Notes: a model not told the origin generated them from the letters alone. A stretch of 44,831 bases of DNA from Rubrobacteraceae bacterium (GCA_030448125.1 JAUJNO010000008.1:1-44831), one strand, 5' to 3'; shown: positions 16,099-25,138, counted from the first letter of the stretch. A program made the numbers and translations.

Positions 16099-17334
16099 TC
16101 ACCGAACACGAAAGAGCCGGCGAGAGAGGGTCCGTGGGAGGCGGGCGAGTTGCCGGACGGCCCGTTCGATGATCCACCACGGCGCGGCGAGGGCGGCCTC
16201 GAGCGGCCCACGCGGTAACGCCGCTCGCCAGAGCGTACAGGCGACCACGGCGAGCAGCATAAACGCCCCGACGGTGAAAAATGCCTCCGGGACCGTCTCG
16301 CGCTTGAGCAGATCCGGGTAGGCGTCGAGCAGCAGCAGGTGACCCACGTAGACGGTGAGCGCCAGCTGGCCGGTGGCGACCAGCGGCCACGTCGCCCGCG
16401 GCAGCCGGTTGGCAAGCAGCAGCATCCCGCCGAGCACCGCGCAGGCCGAACCGATCGCCCCCAGCATCCACAGCGGCATCTGGCTGTGCGGCTCGTCCGC
16501 AAGGAGGTTGGTGAACACGGACGCGCCCGGTTCCTCGAGCGTTCCGCCGAACGCCGTTGAGAACCCGTCGGCAGCGAGCGCCGCCGCCACGGCGACCACC
16601 GTCCCAATGCCGAGCAACCACCAGCGCACCGGCGCCGCCGCCAGGTTCCGTCGCCCGATCCACAGCCCGACGAGCAGCGGAGCCGCCCAGGTTACCAGCG
16701 GGTATTTCCCCGCGAGCAGTAGGTCGCGGGCTACCTTACCGGCTGAGTCGTCGAGCGTGGCCGGGCCGTTAATGAACCACTCCGGCGCTGCCAGTACGCC
16801 CCAGAGGTAGACGAGCGGACCACCGACGAGCACGGCGGCCCCGCCCGCCAGCAGCCATCGGTTCGGGAGGGTGAGGACGAGCGCCGCGAACAGGAAGTAG
16901 ATCGCGTAGTACTGCAGGATCACGAAGGCTCCGTGGTCGAGCTGCTGCAGCCATAGTCCCAGCGGAAGCAGCAGCGCCCCCCGGAGAACCAGCCGCCCGC
17001 GAGCAAGAAGAGCCGGCCGCCGAACCGGCCGCCCGCGCGAGTGATCGCCGGCTACGCCACCGCCGACGAGCAGCGCCACCCCTACCCCGGCGAGCAGCGC
17101 GAAGAGCACGGAGGCACGCCCGTGAGAGACGCCGTAGAGGTTGCCAAGGAAGGTGTCGGGCCTCGGGTTGGGCCCGAAGTGGATCATGACCATGCCAAGC
17201 ACCGCGATCGCGCGGGCCGCGTCGACGCCGCGTAGCCGCCAGCGAGGCCGACGGGAGGCCGCGGATTTGGTCTCGGGGATGCCGGCCGCGGGACGACCGT
17301 TCGCCCCGCCGTCGCTCACCACTCTTTGATCCAT
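16099..17334 (-). CDS. Membrane acyltransferase-like protein (HGSNAT/DUF1624 type)
   Basis: This 411-residue polytopic protein has about ten membrane segments. The start of the core, LRGVDAARAIAVLGMVMIHFGP, is typical of the heparan-alpha-glucosaminide N-acetyltransferase-like (DUF1624) and related DUF418 families, in which an early His and Asp lie near the membrane surface. It would transfer acyl groups to a sugar or other surface molecule; the substrate is unknown. The Met at 17334 (MDQRVV) is chosen because the further upstream frame is Ser/Arg-rich and lacks family similarity. It is divergent from the flavoprotein gene. Confidence 0.75.
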   Translation of the reverse strand: MDQRVVSDGGANGRPAAGIPETKSAASRRPRWRLRGVDAARAIAVLGMVMIHFGPNPRPDTFLGNLYGVSHGRASVLFALLAGVGVALLVGGGVAGDHSRGRPVRRPALLARGRLVLRGALLLPLGLWLQQLDHGAFVILQYYAIYFLFAALVLTLPNRWLLAGGAAVLVGGPLVYLWGVLAAPEWFINGPATLDDSAGKVARDLLLAGKYPLVTWAAPLLVGLWIGRRNLAAAPVRWWLLGIGTVVAVAAALAADGFSTAFGGTLEEPGASVFTNLLADEPHSQMPLWMLGAIGSACAVLGGMLLLANRLPRATWPLVATGQLALTVYVGHLLLLDAYPDLLKRETVPEAFFTVGAFMLLAVVACTLWRAALPRGPLEAALAAPWWIIERAVRQLARLPRTLSRRLFRVR

Positions 17335-17650
17335 GCCGGTAAGCGTAGCACGAAGAGTTCCGAAACCACCTTTGGGCGCCCGCGGGACGATCTCTCGATG
17401 CCCTTTGAACCGGGACTGGCGCGTCGAACACCTCGAGGAGTAGCGAACGAAGTACCGGAAGTTGGGACAGAACGGCCCACGGTCTCGGCTTCGAACCCGG
17501 CAGGATAGGCACGCCGCCGGGTCTGTACGGCGTGTGGCGCGCTGCGCGAGCTCTCCGAGCCTGCGTGACAGGGGCAACCCGGCCTCGTGGTAGCATGGTC
17601 GGACGCCGTGACCAGGATCGGAAACGCGACGCGGTGATCCGAGGAGAAAG
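17335..17650. other. Divergent intergenic region, no gene recognised
   Basis: This 316-base stretch separates the acyltransferase (minus) from the flavoprotein (plus) and should contain both promoters. Open frames cross it, but none has family features. I cannot point to a convincing -10/-35 pair. A ribosome-binding sequence GAGGAGAAAG sits just before the GTG at 17651. Confidence 0.4.
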
Positions 17651-18949
17651 GTGGAGAAGTTGTTCCCCAACGGTAAGAAGCCGACCGTGGTCTTCGCCGG
17701 GGGCGGTCACGCGCAACTTTACTCGCTGCGGCGGACACGGGAGCTGGTGAAAGACGGCCTCGACGTGGTGCTCGTCAACCCCAGCCGGTTTCTCTACTAC
17801 TCAGGCATGGCCCCGGGGCTATTGTCCCGAACCTACCGCCCAGAGGACGCCCGCATAGACGTCAGGCACCTCGTGGAGAAGGGCGGCGGTCGCTTCGTCG
17901 AGGACCGGGTAAAGGGGATCCGGTCGAAAACCAGGGAGGTCGTCCTCGAGGGCGGGGCTTCGATCCGCTACGACGCGATGTCGGTGTGTCTGGGCAGCGG
18001 CGTTCCGGGCGAGAGCCCCGGCGTAACGAGAGACTACCTCGTCCCGGTGAAGCCGGTCGAGAACATAGAGAGCCTGCGCCGGAAGCTGCGGAGCCTAGAG
18101 GAGAACGAGTCGGACCAAAAACGCAAAGTGCTGGTCGTCGGCGGCGGTCCGGCGGGCTGCGAGGTGGCGTGCAACGCGAGGAGGGTCTTCGAGGAGCACG
18201 GGATAAACGGGCGCATCGTCATCGCCGAAGCGGGCGACGCCCTGCTCGAGTCGGCGCCGGGAAGGGCGCGGAGAAAGATCGAGGAGTTCCTGCGCTCGCG
18301 AGGGGTAGAGGTCCTGCTCGGCTCGGAGGTCGTGGGGATAGAGGAGGGCGTCGCCCATACCGGAGACGGCCGGAAGATAGGGTTCGACGTGGCCGTTTTG
18401 GCGGTCGGCATCAAACCTCCGGAGATCTTCCGTGAATCGGGGCTCGCCACCGGAGATGACGGTGGCCTGTGGGTGAACCGTTACCTGCGGAGCATCAGCG
18501 ACCCGCGCATCTTCGGCGGCGGAGACTCGGTCGCCTTCCGCGGGGAGGCGCTGAGGAGGCTCGGGGTCTTTGCTATCCGCCAGGGGCCGGTGCTCTTCCA
18601 CAACCTCCGGGCCGTTCTAAAGGGTGAGCCGCTGAAGGAATTCAAACCCCAGAAGTCTTACCTCTACGTCCTCAACCTCGGCGACGGGACGGGGCTCGCG
18701 ATCTACGGCCCGCTCGTCTGGCGGGGCGCGGCGGCCTGGAAGCTCAAGAGCTACATCGACAGGAAGTTCGTAAAGGAGTACCAGTACCCGGAGGACGAGC
18801 TGGGCGAGGCGGGGACATACTCCGAGCAGCTCCCGGCGAAGGATGCGGCCAGCCTGGAGGTGGATTCCGGCTCCCCGGCGGGCACGAACGGCGAGAGTGC
18901 AGCGCCGGGTAGCCGGAGCAGCGAAACCCGACGACCGTCTGTTCTGTAG
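17651..18949 (+). CDS. FAD-dependent pyridine nucleotide-disulfide oxidoreductase, NDH-2-like
   Basis: This 432-residue two-dinucleotide-binding flavoprotein has an FAD-binding GGGHAQLY near the N-terminus, a central NAD(P)-binding VVGGGPAGCE, and a late FAD-contact segment PRIFGGGDSVA. There is no CxxxxC redox pair, which fits type II NADH dehydrogenases and SelD-associated/sulfide-quinone-like proteins better than disulfide reductases. The C-terminal part is hydrophobic and basic (WKLKSYIDRKFVKEY), possibly a membrane-contact region, followed by a disordered Ser/Gly tail. The GTG at 17651 overlaps its ribosome-binding region. The exact substrate is unclear; a quinone is plausible. Confidence 0.8.
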   Translation: MEKLFPNGKKPTVVFAGGGHAQLYSLRRTRELVKDGLDVVLVNPSRFLYYSGMAPGLLSRTYRPEDARIDVRHLVEKGGGRFVEDRVKGIRSKTREVVLEGGASIRYDAMSVCLGSGVPGESPGVTRDYLVPVKPVENIESLRRKLRSLEENESDQKRKVLVVGGGPAGCEVACNARRVFEEHGINGRIVIAEAGDALLESAPGRARRKIEEFLRSRGVEVLLGSEVVGIEEGVAHTGDGRKIGFDVAVLAVGIKPPEIFRESGLATGDDGGLWVNRYLRSISDPRIFGGGDSVAFRGEALRRLGVFAIRQGPVLFHNLRAVLKGEPLKEFKPQKSYLYVLNLGDGTGLAIYGPLVWRGAAAWKLKSYIDRKFVKEYQYPEDELGEAGTYSEQLPAKDAASLEVDSGSPAGTNGESAAPGSRSSETRRPSVL

Positions 18950-19040
18950 ATATCTACCGGATGCGCGTGCCCTGTTGCACTCCCCTCCACGGCTGTAGCA
19001 AACCACGGGCCGGAGGCCAGGTGAAGAGAGGAACTTTCGC

Positions 19041-19748
19041 GTGAACTCAGAAGGTGGACCCGCGGGCCGCGACAACGACACCGTCAGGATAGAGACGTTC
19101 AGCGACGGGGTGTTCGCCATCGCGATCACGCTGCTCGTGCTGGAGATACGGGTGCCGGAGGTCGAGGAGGGCCATACGCTGGCCGGCGAGCTCCTCGGGT
19201 TGTGGCCGTCGTACCTGGCCTATGCGCTCAGTTTCCTGGTCATCGGCACGATGTGGGCCAACCACCACAACAGGTTCCGCTACATCGCGCGCTCGGACCA
19301 CGTCCTGCTCTTCATCAACACCCTTCTCTTGATGTGCATGGCATTCATCCCGTTCCCCACGGCGTTGCTCGCGGAGTACGTGCTGGGATCGGACGAGGAA
19401 CGTACGGCGGCGGCCGTACTTTACGGCGGCACCCTCGCCGTGACGGCGGTCTTCTTTACACTACTCTGGCTCTACGTCGCCACGAACCACCGTCTGGTGC
19501 AGAGGGATCTGGACTCACGTCTGCTCCGGTCGATGACGCGGCGGTACGTGATCGGGGTGTTGCTCTACGCCGTCGCCTTCGCGCTCGCGTTCGTCAGCGT
19601 GGCGGGGAGCCTGGCCCTGATCCTGGCGCTCGCCCTGCTCTTTGTCCTGCCCGAGCCGGGCGAACACCGCCTCGATGGCCGTGCCGACGAGGACGCAGAG
19701 GCAGCGGCTCCGGAGGTTCAATCCGTCGAGGGACCCGGCAAAGGCTAG
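19041..19748 (+). CDS. TMEM175/DUF1211 family membrane protein (potassium channel-like)
   Basis: The 235-residue protein has the family signature RIETFSDGVFAIAITLL at 16-32 (R-x3-FSDG), about six membrane segments, and a second family block ALSFLVIGTMWANHHN. Bacterial TMEM175 proteins form tetrameric potassium-permeable channels. The GTG at 19041 has GAGAGGAA 8 nt upstream. The last ~30 residues are acidic and likely disordered. Its stop codon shares the tetranucleotide CTAG with the stop of the convergent gene, so the two messages must overlap at their 3' ends. Confidence 0.88.
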   Translation: MNSEGGPAGRDNDTVRIETFSDGVFAIAITLLVLEIRVPEVEEGHTLAGELLGLWPSYLAYALSFLVIGTMWANHHNRFRYIARSDHVLLFINTLLLMCMAFIPFPTALLAEYVLGSDEERTAAAVLYGGTLAVTAVFFTLLWLYVATNHRLVQRDLDSRLLRSMTRRYVIGVLLYAVAFALAFVSVAGSLALILALALLFVLPEPGEHRLDGRADEDAEAAAPEVQSVEGPGKG

Positions 19749-20875
19749 AAGCGTTTCTTACGCGGGGCTGTGGGCTTCTTCGGATCCTCCTGGCGAGCGT
19801 ACTTCGAGGCGCCGATGTGGAGCGTCGGGTAGAGGATCAGGGCGAGCGGGATCGGGAGCCAGAAGTTGAAGAGGCGGTAGCCGAGGACGGGGATGGCCGC
19901 CTCGTAGCCGACGCCGAGCAGGGCCAGGGTGGCGAGCATGGTCGCCTCGAAGACCCCGAGGCCGCCGGGGGTCAGAGGGAGAGACCCGAAGGTCGTCGCC
20001 ACCCCATAGGCCACGAGCAGCTCTATAGGGTCCACGCTCACGCCGAAGGCCAGGAAGATGATCAGGAGGCACAGAGCGTCGAAGCCCCAGTAGCCGAGGG
20101 CGAGCACGCCGAGCCTGATCGCCACCAAAGGATGTCCGAGGAGCTGCTCGCGCAGCGCGCGCGCCTCCATCTTGAGGTTCACGACGATCCTGGCGGCCCA
20201 CACCTCCGTCCTCTTTCGGGACCAACTCCTCCTGCGAAACAGCCGGCCCAGAGCGTAGAAGAATCCGGCCATGAGGCGTTTGGCCGTGAGAGGCCGCAGG
20301 TAGGCCAGGTAGCCCAGGAGGACCAGGCACAGCGTGAGGACAAAGACGACGAGCGCGGCCGTCGTCGTCGCCCGGCCGAGGGCGTGATCCAGGGTGAGGT
20401 ACAGCAAGCTCCCGAGGAAGATGACCCCGAGGGTCCCGTAGACGAGCAGGGAGATGGTCGCCACGGTGAGCCCTATACGCGTGGGTCTCAAGCCGCGCGA
20501 CCTCAGCCCGGTGTAGGTCACGGCCGCCGCCGAGCTTCCCCCGCCCGGCAGCACGCGGGCGGCCCCGTGCTCGGCGAGGGTCAGCCGGAGCATGAACCAG
20601 CGCCCGAGGCCCACCCGCCGCCTCTTCGCGGAGGGGACGATCCCCGCCGCCGCCCCCGTCGAGCGCCCGAGCAGCTCGGCGTAACACATCTGGCTCGCAA
20701 GGATGGCCAGGAACGCCGCCGCGATCAAAGGCCCCGACGAATCCGAAACGAGGACGAGCGAGCGCTCTATCCCCGGTATCTGCGGCAGGATGAGATGCAG
20801 CGCGAGCCCGAGAGAGGCCAGGTACAACACGCTCCTCAAGAGCGTCCTACGCACCACTCCCCCAACACGAACCAC
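19745..20875 (-). CDS. LPG synthase transmembrane-region/UPF0104 family protein
   Basis: This 376-residue polytopic protein with about eight membrane segments resembles the flippase-like part of lysylphosphatidylglycerol synthase and AglD-type proteins. Typical features are LPGGGSSAAAVTY in the middle and the late GSLPLTPGGLGVFEATM. It lacks the soluble aminoacyl-transferase domain of MprF. It probably acts on lipids or lipid-linked sugars at the membrane; the substrate is unknown. Its C-terminus is very basic (PKKPTAPRKKRF). The stop overlaps that of the TMEM175-like gene in a shared CTAG at 19745-19748. Confidence 0.85.
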   Translation of the reverse strand: MVRVGGVVRRTLLRSVLYLASLGLALHLILPQIPGIERSLVLVSDSSGPLIAAAFLAILASQMCYAELLGRSTGAAAGIVPSAKRRRVGLGRWFMLRLTLAEHGAARVLPGGGSSAAAVTYTGLRSRGLRPTRIGLTVATISLLVYGTLGVIFLGSLLYLTLDHALGRATTTAALVVFVLTLCLVLLGYLAYLRPLTAKRLMAGFFYALGRLFRRRSWSRKRTEVWAARIVVNLKMEARALREQLLGHPLVAIRLGVLALGYWGFDALCLLIIFLAFGVSVDPIELLVAYGVATTFGSLPLTPGGLGVFEATMLATLALLGVGYEAAIPVLGYRLFNFWLPIPLALILYPTLHIGASKYARQEDPKKPTAPRKKRF

Positions 20876-20890
20876 GACGAGCCACGAGGA

Positions 20891-21148
20891 TCATCCGCGC
20901 AAAGGCAGCCGGTTCGGAAAGTAATACAAGCACCCCGCAAGTTTAAAAGACGAAGGCGGGATCGGCACGGATTCTCTCCCGCGCCGGACAAGGTAGACGC
21001 CGGCGAGTAGTATCACCGCGCCCGGGATCTCGTCGTAACCGAAGCCCTCGCGAGGAAGCGGCGGCACGAAGCCCAAGACGTGTTTACCCGCGACGAAGTT
21101 AGTCCCAAATAAGAAGACCGTCAAGAGCAAAGAGAGCTCGACGAAGAG
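20891..21148 (-). pseudogene. EamA/DMT transporter remnant with internal deletion
   Basis: The frame starts with a typical EamA first helix (LLTVFLFGTNFVAGKHVLGF) and jumps straight to a typical last helix (EIPGAVILLAGVYLVRRG). About 200 residues of the usual 10-helix drug/metabolite transporter are missing between PPLP and GYDEI. The result is about 80 residues with two helices. The first coding residues appear to continue upstream of 21130 (ATLFVELS). The join is in frame, so a small protein could still be made, but transport function is lost. Confidence 0.6.
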
Positions 21149-21206
21149 GGTGGCGCGCTCGCCCTCTCTGGACCCGCAGCGGCCACGCCCCGTATCAGCC
21201 CCCAGG

Positions 21207-22264
21207 CTAACGGATAAAGTCCATGCCCTTCTTCAGACTCCGTACATAGGCGGCGATGAGCCTGGCGCAACTCGTCAGGTCTTCGAGGGCCACGGTCTCG
21301 TTCGGGGAGTGCATGTAGCGGTTCGGCGCCGATACGAGACCCGTGGCTATCCCCGCGCGGGTGAACTGTATAGCGTCCGCATCCGTGCTGGTCGAGCGCG
21401 AGTCGGCCTCCAGGGTGTAGGAGATCCCCTCCCCCTCCGCGGTGTCGATGAGACCGTCGGTAACGACGGGGCTCAGGTTCGCGGCCCGCGTTATGACGGG
21501 ACCGGAACCCAGGGCGTGATCTCCGTGCTCGTTCTTGGGGATGCCGGGGGTGTCGGTCGCGTGGGTGACGTCCACGGCGATGGCCGCCTCGGGGTCGAGG
21601 CCGAAGGCGGCACCGCGCGCCCCGTAGAGCCCTATCTCCTCCTGCACGCTCGCCACCGCGACGACCTCCGCCGCCAGGCCGTCCTCCTCGGAGAGGAGCC
21701 GGAGCGCCTCGAGGACGACGAACGCGCCCATCCGGTTGTCCAGAGAGCGGGAGGCAATACGACCGTTCGGCAGCTCGAGGACGTCCTGATCTATGACCGC
21801 GACGTCACCGACCCGGACCCTCTCCTTCGCCTCGTCACCGTCTTTTGCGCCGATGTCGATCCAGAGGCTCTTTATCTCGGAGACCTTTTTGCGCTCGTCG
21901 GGCTCCATAACGTGGATGGCCTTCTTGCCGACGCTCCGGGGACCTCGCCGTTCTTCGTCTGCACGAGGACCCTCTGCCCCACGAGAACCTGCGGGTCCCA
22001 CCCACCGACGCCCTGGAAGCGGAGGAGCCCGCCGTCTTCGACGTGGGTGACCATCAACCCGATCTCGTCTATGTGCCCGGAGAGCATTACCCTGGGCGCA
22101 CCGCCCCCGCCCAGGGTGGCGAAGGAGTTGCCCATCCTGTCGCCCCGGACCTCGGCGAACTTCTCCGCCTCGGTCCGCCAGGCTTTGGCGGCGGCGCCCT
22201 CGTTGCCGCTCGGCCCCGGTATCGAGAGCAGGTTCTTCAAGAATTCGTACGATGCGTCTCTCAT
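21207..22264 (-). pseudogene. M42 family aminopeptidase (FrvX/CelM-like), one frameshift
   Basis: Two adjoining frames together give a complete M42 glutamyl-aminopeptidase/endoglucanase-like protein of about 352 residues. The first frame (ATG 22264) gives SIPGPSGNEG, GHIDEIGLMV and QTKNGEVPG. The second gives VGKKAIHVM, SRSLDNRMGAF with the bridging Asp, VQEEIGLYGARG with the catalytic Glu, AVDVTHATD, and NRYMHSPNE with the last metal His. The break is near 21931-21945, where one base seems to be missing in CCCGGAGCGTCGG. All metal ligands are kept on the two pieces, so either a very recent mutation or an assembly error is likely. Confidence 0.85.
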
Positions 22265-22313
22265 GCGTTCCCTTCTAAGGTTTGAGGTGTGTTGGGATGT
22301 CCGGCGCGTCCGC

Positions 22314-23009
22314 TTAAGAGGTTACTCGAAGACGAAGGGTGCTGCTCTCCATCTCGCGCCCGTCGTCGCCGATGAGCAGGTAGGGAATGGCGAGATCGAA
22401 GGGCTCGGAGAACGGGTTGGGGTGCAGGCGCAGGGTACCCCGATCCTCCCACACGGGCTCGAACTCCTGCCCGTCGAGCACGAAACCCTCCGGGTAGGGC
22501 GGCGGGTGTTCGTTCTGGCCCGGCTCGTTGAGGCACACGAACAGGGACAGCCCATCGCACAGCTTGAGGAAGCGCAGGTTGTACTCCAGGCTCTCCAGCT
22601 CCTCCCCGGACATCGCCGCCTGGAGCCCGCGCTGGCGCGAGAGCTCCGCCTCCCCGAACCGCGCCTCCGCCTCGCTCTTCGAGCGGCGTACGAGCGTCTC
22701 GTAGTGCATGCTGCACAGGCACGCCGCGTAAGGGTCCTCCGCCTCCAGGAGATCCAGGCCCGCAGCGTAAGCCCGGACCTTCGGCTCCGACGGGTAGTCC
22801 ATGAAGGAGTAGGGGCGGCCGGCCTCCTCGTTCCAGCGCACGACAGCGTCCGGTCCCTGCCAGGCTACGTCGTGTTGCGCTACGGCATAGAGGGTGGGCT
22901 CGAGCGGCCACGGCTTCCTCGCCCAGTGCCGCGCGAACTCGCCGGAGGCAAGGGCGTGGTCGTGCTGCTTGACGAGCAAGAACGAGCCGGGCTGTTCGCG
23001 AACGATCAC
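22314..23009 (-). CDS. DUF3891 family protein
   Basis: This 231-residue cytoplasmic protein has the DUF3891 pattern: an N-terminal MIVREQPGSFLLVKQHDHA, then LASGEFARHW, AVAQHDVAWQG and YAACLCSMHYETL. The conserved His/Asp pairs (QHDHA, QHDVAW) resemble HD-type metal sites, but no activity is known to me. The start is a GTG at 23009. A TAGAAT box lies 8 nt upstream and there is no Shine-Dalgarno, so the message is probably leaderless. Confidence 0.8.
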   Translation of the reverse strand: MIVREQPGSFLLVKQHDHALASGEFARHWARKPWPLEPTLYAVAQHDVAWQGPDAVVRWNEEAGRPYSFMDYPSEPKVRAYAAGLDLLEAEDPYAACLCSMHYETLVRRSKSEAEARFGEAELSRQRGLQAAMSGEELESLEYNLRFLKLCDGLSLFVCLNEPGQNEHPPPYPEGFVLDGQEFEPVWEDRGTLRLHPNPFSEPFDLAIPYLLIGDDGREMESSTLRLRVTS

Positions 23010-23017
23010 GGTTTAAT

Positions 23018-23023
23018 ATTCTA
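23018..23023 (-). promoter_or_regulatory. -10 box of the DUF3891 gene, leaderless type
   Basis: On the minus strand TAGAAT is followed by ATTAAACC (8 nt) and the GTG start. No -35 consensus and no Shine-Dalgarno are visible. Confidence 0.5.
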
Positions 23024-23108
23024 CCCGTCTCCGCCACATCGAGCGCCCCGATCACGGGCTTCCGCGATCAAAGCGAGCTCGTCGCCGCGAATGCCTGGCA
23101 ACTCGTTG

Positions 23109-23651
23109 CTAGAGGACCGTCCGCCGGTCGACGGCGAGGGGCGAGAGAAGGGCGCCGTCTTCGAGGAATGCGTCCTGGGCCTCGTCGAAGAGGTCTTCGG
23201 GCACGGTGGCGAGTAGTAGAGCGAAGCCGGCGGGGAAAGAAGCCTCCCATTCTTTCGCCAGGCGCTCGGGCATCCCGAGACGCAAGAGCCTCTTCTCGAC
23301 GTGTGGACGGCGGTGGTAGATGACGAGGCCGACCACGGCGGCGACGGTAAGCACCGCCTGCACCACGAGCCCAGTCCACAGGTGAACGACCCCCATGAGG
23401 AAGCTCACCGTCGAGGCCGAGAAGAAGGTGCTCGCGAACTCGAGCCACTGCCGGCGCGAGAGGCTGCTCTCCACGCTCCCCACATGGGCCTCGGGGAGGA
23501 CGGCCCGCGCGAGGCGCTCGTCCCGCCGTCGCGCCAGCACGACCACGGAGTCGGGCGCGAGGTCCAGAGCGTCGAGCCGGTCTCCGAGGCTCTTTAGCGT
23601 CCGGGCGTCCGGTACGACGGCTCCAACGGTGTAGTAGCGCGGAATTGCCAT
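23109..23651 (-). CDS. Hypothetical protein with two membrane helices
   Basis: This 180-residue protein begins with a soluble region (MAIPRYYTVGAVVPD, then a LDALDLAPDSVVVLARR strand-turn typical of general-stress-like domains). It then has two helices at about 75-110 (FSASTVSFLMGVVHLW and AVLTVAAVVGLVIYHR) and a soluble C-terminal domain rich in acidic residues. I do not recognise a family. A longer frame on the same strand overlaps it but is Arg-rich and meaningless. A TAGAAA box is 6 nt before the ATG, with no Shine-Dalgarno. Confidence 0.65.
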   Translation of the reverse strand: MAIPRYYTVGAVVPDARTLKSLGDRLDALDLAPDSVVVLARRRDERLARAVLPEAHVGSVESSLSRRQWLEFASTFFSASTVSFLMGVVHLWTGLVVQAVLTVAAVVGLVIYHRRPHVEKRLLRLGMPERLAKEWEASFPAGFALLLATVPEDLFDEAQDAFLEDGALLSPLAVDRRTVL

Positions 23652-23706
23652 ACGGACTTTCTACCGCACCCGCCACCGGGCGCAGGTGTGCGGCTTCACG
23701 CCGGGG

Positions 23707-24228
23707 TCAGGTCAGGGCCAGGGCCGCGGCGGCGGTCGCCGTCCCGATGAGGAGGCCGGCGAGCACGTCGAAAGGGTAGTGGACGCCCAGGTAGACGCGC
23801 GAGAGGGCGACGAGGAAGCCCGAGAGCAGGAGGGCGGGGGCGAAGGACGGGTAGATCGCGGAGAGGGTTATGGCGCCGGCGGCGGCGGTCGCGGAGTGAC
23901 CGGAGGGGAAGGAGCTCGAAGAGGGAGTCTTTATGAGGGGGGCTATCCCGGCGTCGTGGATAAAGGGACGGGCGCGGTCGAAGAGGTACTTGGCACCCTC
24001 AGCTACCATCCAGGAGATCGCCACCGCCGCCCACGGGATGAGGAGGTTGTAAGGTTTGAGGCCGGTCGTCAGGAAGGCCAGGAAAGCGAACACGCCCCAC
24101 AGGGCGCCTGCCCTCCCGGCGACGGTAAAGGCGCGCATAACCGGCGTCAACGGCGCCCACTTCGCGTGGAAGATCGCCCGGAACAACGCCCGGTCAGCGT
24201 CCCGGATGCTGGATACGAGGTTCTTCAA
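23707..24228 (-). CDS. PAP2 superfamily phosphatase
   Basis: This 173-residue membrane phosphatase has all three PAP2 motifs: KYLFDRARP (C1), SFPSGHSA (C2) and SRVYLGVHYPFDV (C3, with catalytic His). About five membrane segments fit a lipid-phosphate phosphatase such as undecaprenyl-diphosphate or phosphatidate phosphatase. The start is a TTG at 24228, with AAGGA about 8 nt upstream. The active site is expected on the outer face of the membrane. The natural substrate cannot be told from sequence alone. Confidence 0.9.
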   Translation of the reverse strand: MKNLVSSIRDADRALFRAIFHAKWAPLTPVMRAFTVAGRAGALWGVFAFLAFLTTGLKPYNLLIPWAAVAISWMVAEGAKYLFDRARPFIHDAGIAPLIKTPSSSSFPSGHSATAAAGAITLSAIYPSFAPALLLSGFLVALSRVYLGVHYPFDVLAGLLIGTATAAAALALT

Positions 24229-24322
24229 AGCCGATCCTTATCAGATGTTGGACCGCGACAAACCGCGATATTTTAGATCAGGGTTTGTGAAGCGGCAATC
24301 GGCAGAGGGACGACGCGTGGCT

Positions 24323-25138
24323 TCAGGTATCTTCCCTTTGACCGCCTTCCGCAGTGTACCCGGACAGGGAGGTCTTGGCCCCGGACTTGGACCCCATGAC
24401 CTGCCCGTAGTTGAGCAGCGCGACCAGGACGACCCCTCCTATGGTATTCCCGAGCGTGGCCGGCACCAGGAAACCGCCCAGGTACTCCAAAAAGGAGACC
24501 TCGCCGGCGAAGACGCTTATCAAGACCTCCGAGGAGCCGGCTATGCAATGAACCAGACCACCGGCGGGGATGAGGAAGGCCAGCACGTAGATAATGACCG
24601 CCTGGGAGATCGTGTCCCTGGAGGCGGCTACCAACCAGGCCATGAGCGCCACCAGCCAGCCCCCGACGACGGCCTTGAGGGTCATGTTCCAGAACCCGTG
24701 ATCCAGCTTCCCGGCGACCTCGTCGAACAGAACCTGAAAGGCGGGGGGTGGCAGTACTTCCCCGTAGACTACCGTGACGGCGAACAGTATCGAGCCGATG
24801 ATGTTGGCGACGAAGATCACCACCCAGAGCCGGAGCATGTTCGGCAGGGCGCCGAAGTTGGTAAGCACCACGGCCACCGGGGTGACGGTATTCTCGGTAT
24901 AGAGTTGCGAGCGGCCCAGGATGACGATGAGGAACCCTATCGGGTACAGCAGCGCTGCCGCGAGCCCCACGCCGCCGGTCAACGCCCCAACCACCCCCAG
25001 GGCCACCGCGGAGAAGGAGATGTTCAGCCCGGCCGCCAGGCCGCTGAACCCGAGCCCCACGCTGGCCCGGCCTAGCTCGTCATTTCCGTCATCGACGACC
25101 GCCTCGAGTATCTCCCCGGGCTTCTTGAGGTCTCCCAC
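24323..25138 (-). CDS. Formate/nitrite transporter (FNT) family channel
   Basis: This 271-residue protein with six membrane helices resembles FocA/NirC channels, which pass small monovalent acids such as formate, nitrite or hydrosulfide. Recognisable blocks are GLAAGLNISFSAVALG, a LYTENTVTPV segment where FocA has LFTEN, and VHCIAGSSEVLISVFAGEVS. The LYTENTV form with the later NTIGG (VPATLGNTIGGVV) is typical of the family. The GTG at 25138 has AGGAGAG upstream. The transported ion cannot be decided from the sequence. Confidence 0.88.
   Translation of the reverse strand: MGDLKKPGEILEAVVDDGNDELGRASVGLGFSGLAAGLNISFSAVALGVVGALTGGVGLAAALLYPIGFLIVILGRSQLYTENTVTPVAVVLTNFGALPNMLRLWVVIFVANIIGSILFAVTVVYGEVLPPPAFQVLFDEVAGKLDHGFWNMTLKAVVGGWLVALMAWLVAASRDTISQAVIIYVLAFLIPAGGLVHCIAGSSEVLISVFAGEVSFLEYLGGFLVPATLGNTIGGVVLVALLNYGQVMGSKSGAKTSLSGYTAEGGQREDT

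Noticed and set aside
19202..21010. 602-codon plus-strand open frame
   Set aside because: It runs antisense to the LPG-synthase-like gene and through part of the TMEM175-like gene in another frame; the translation is Arg/Gly/Pro-rich without motifs. High GC explains long false frames.
21150..23216. 688-codon plus-strand open frame
   Set aside because: It is antisense to the M42 aminopeptidase and DUF3891 genes, which are clearly coding; no recognisable product.
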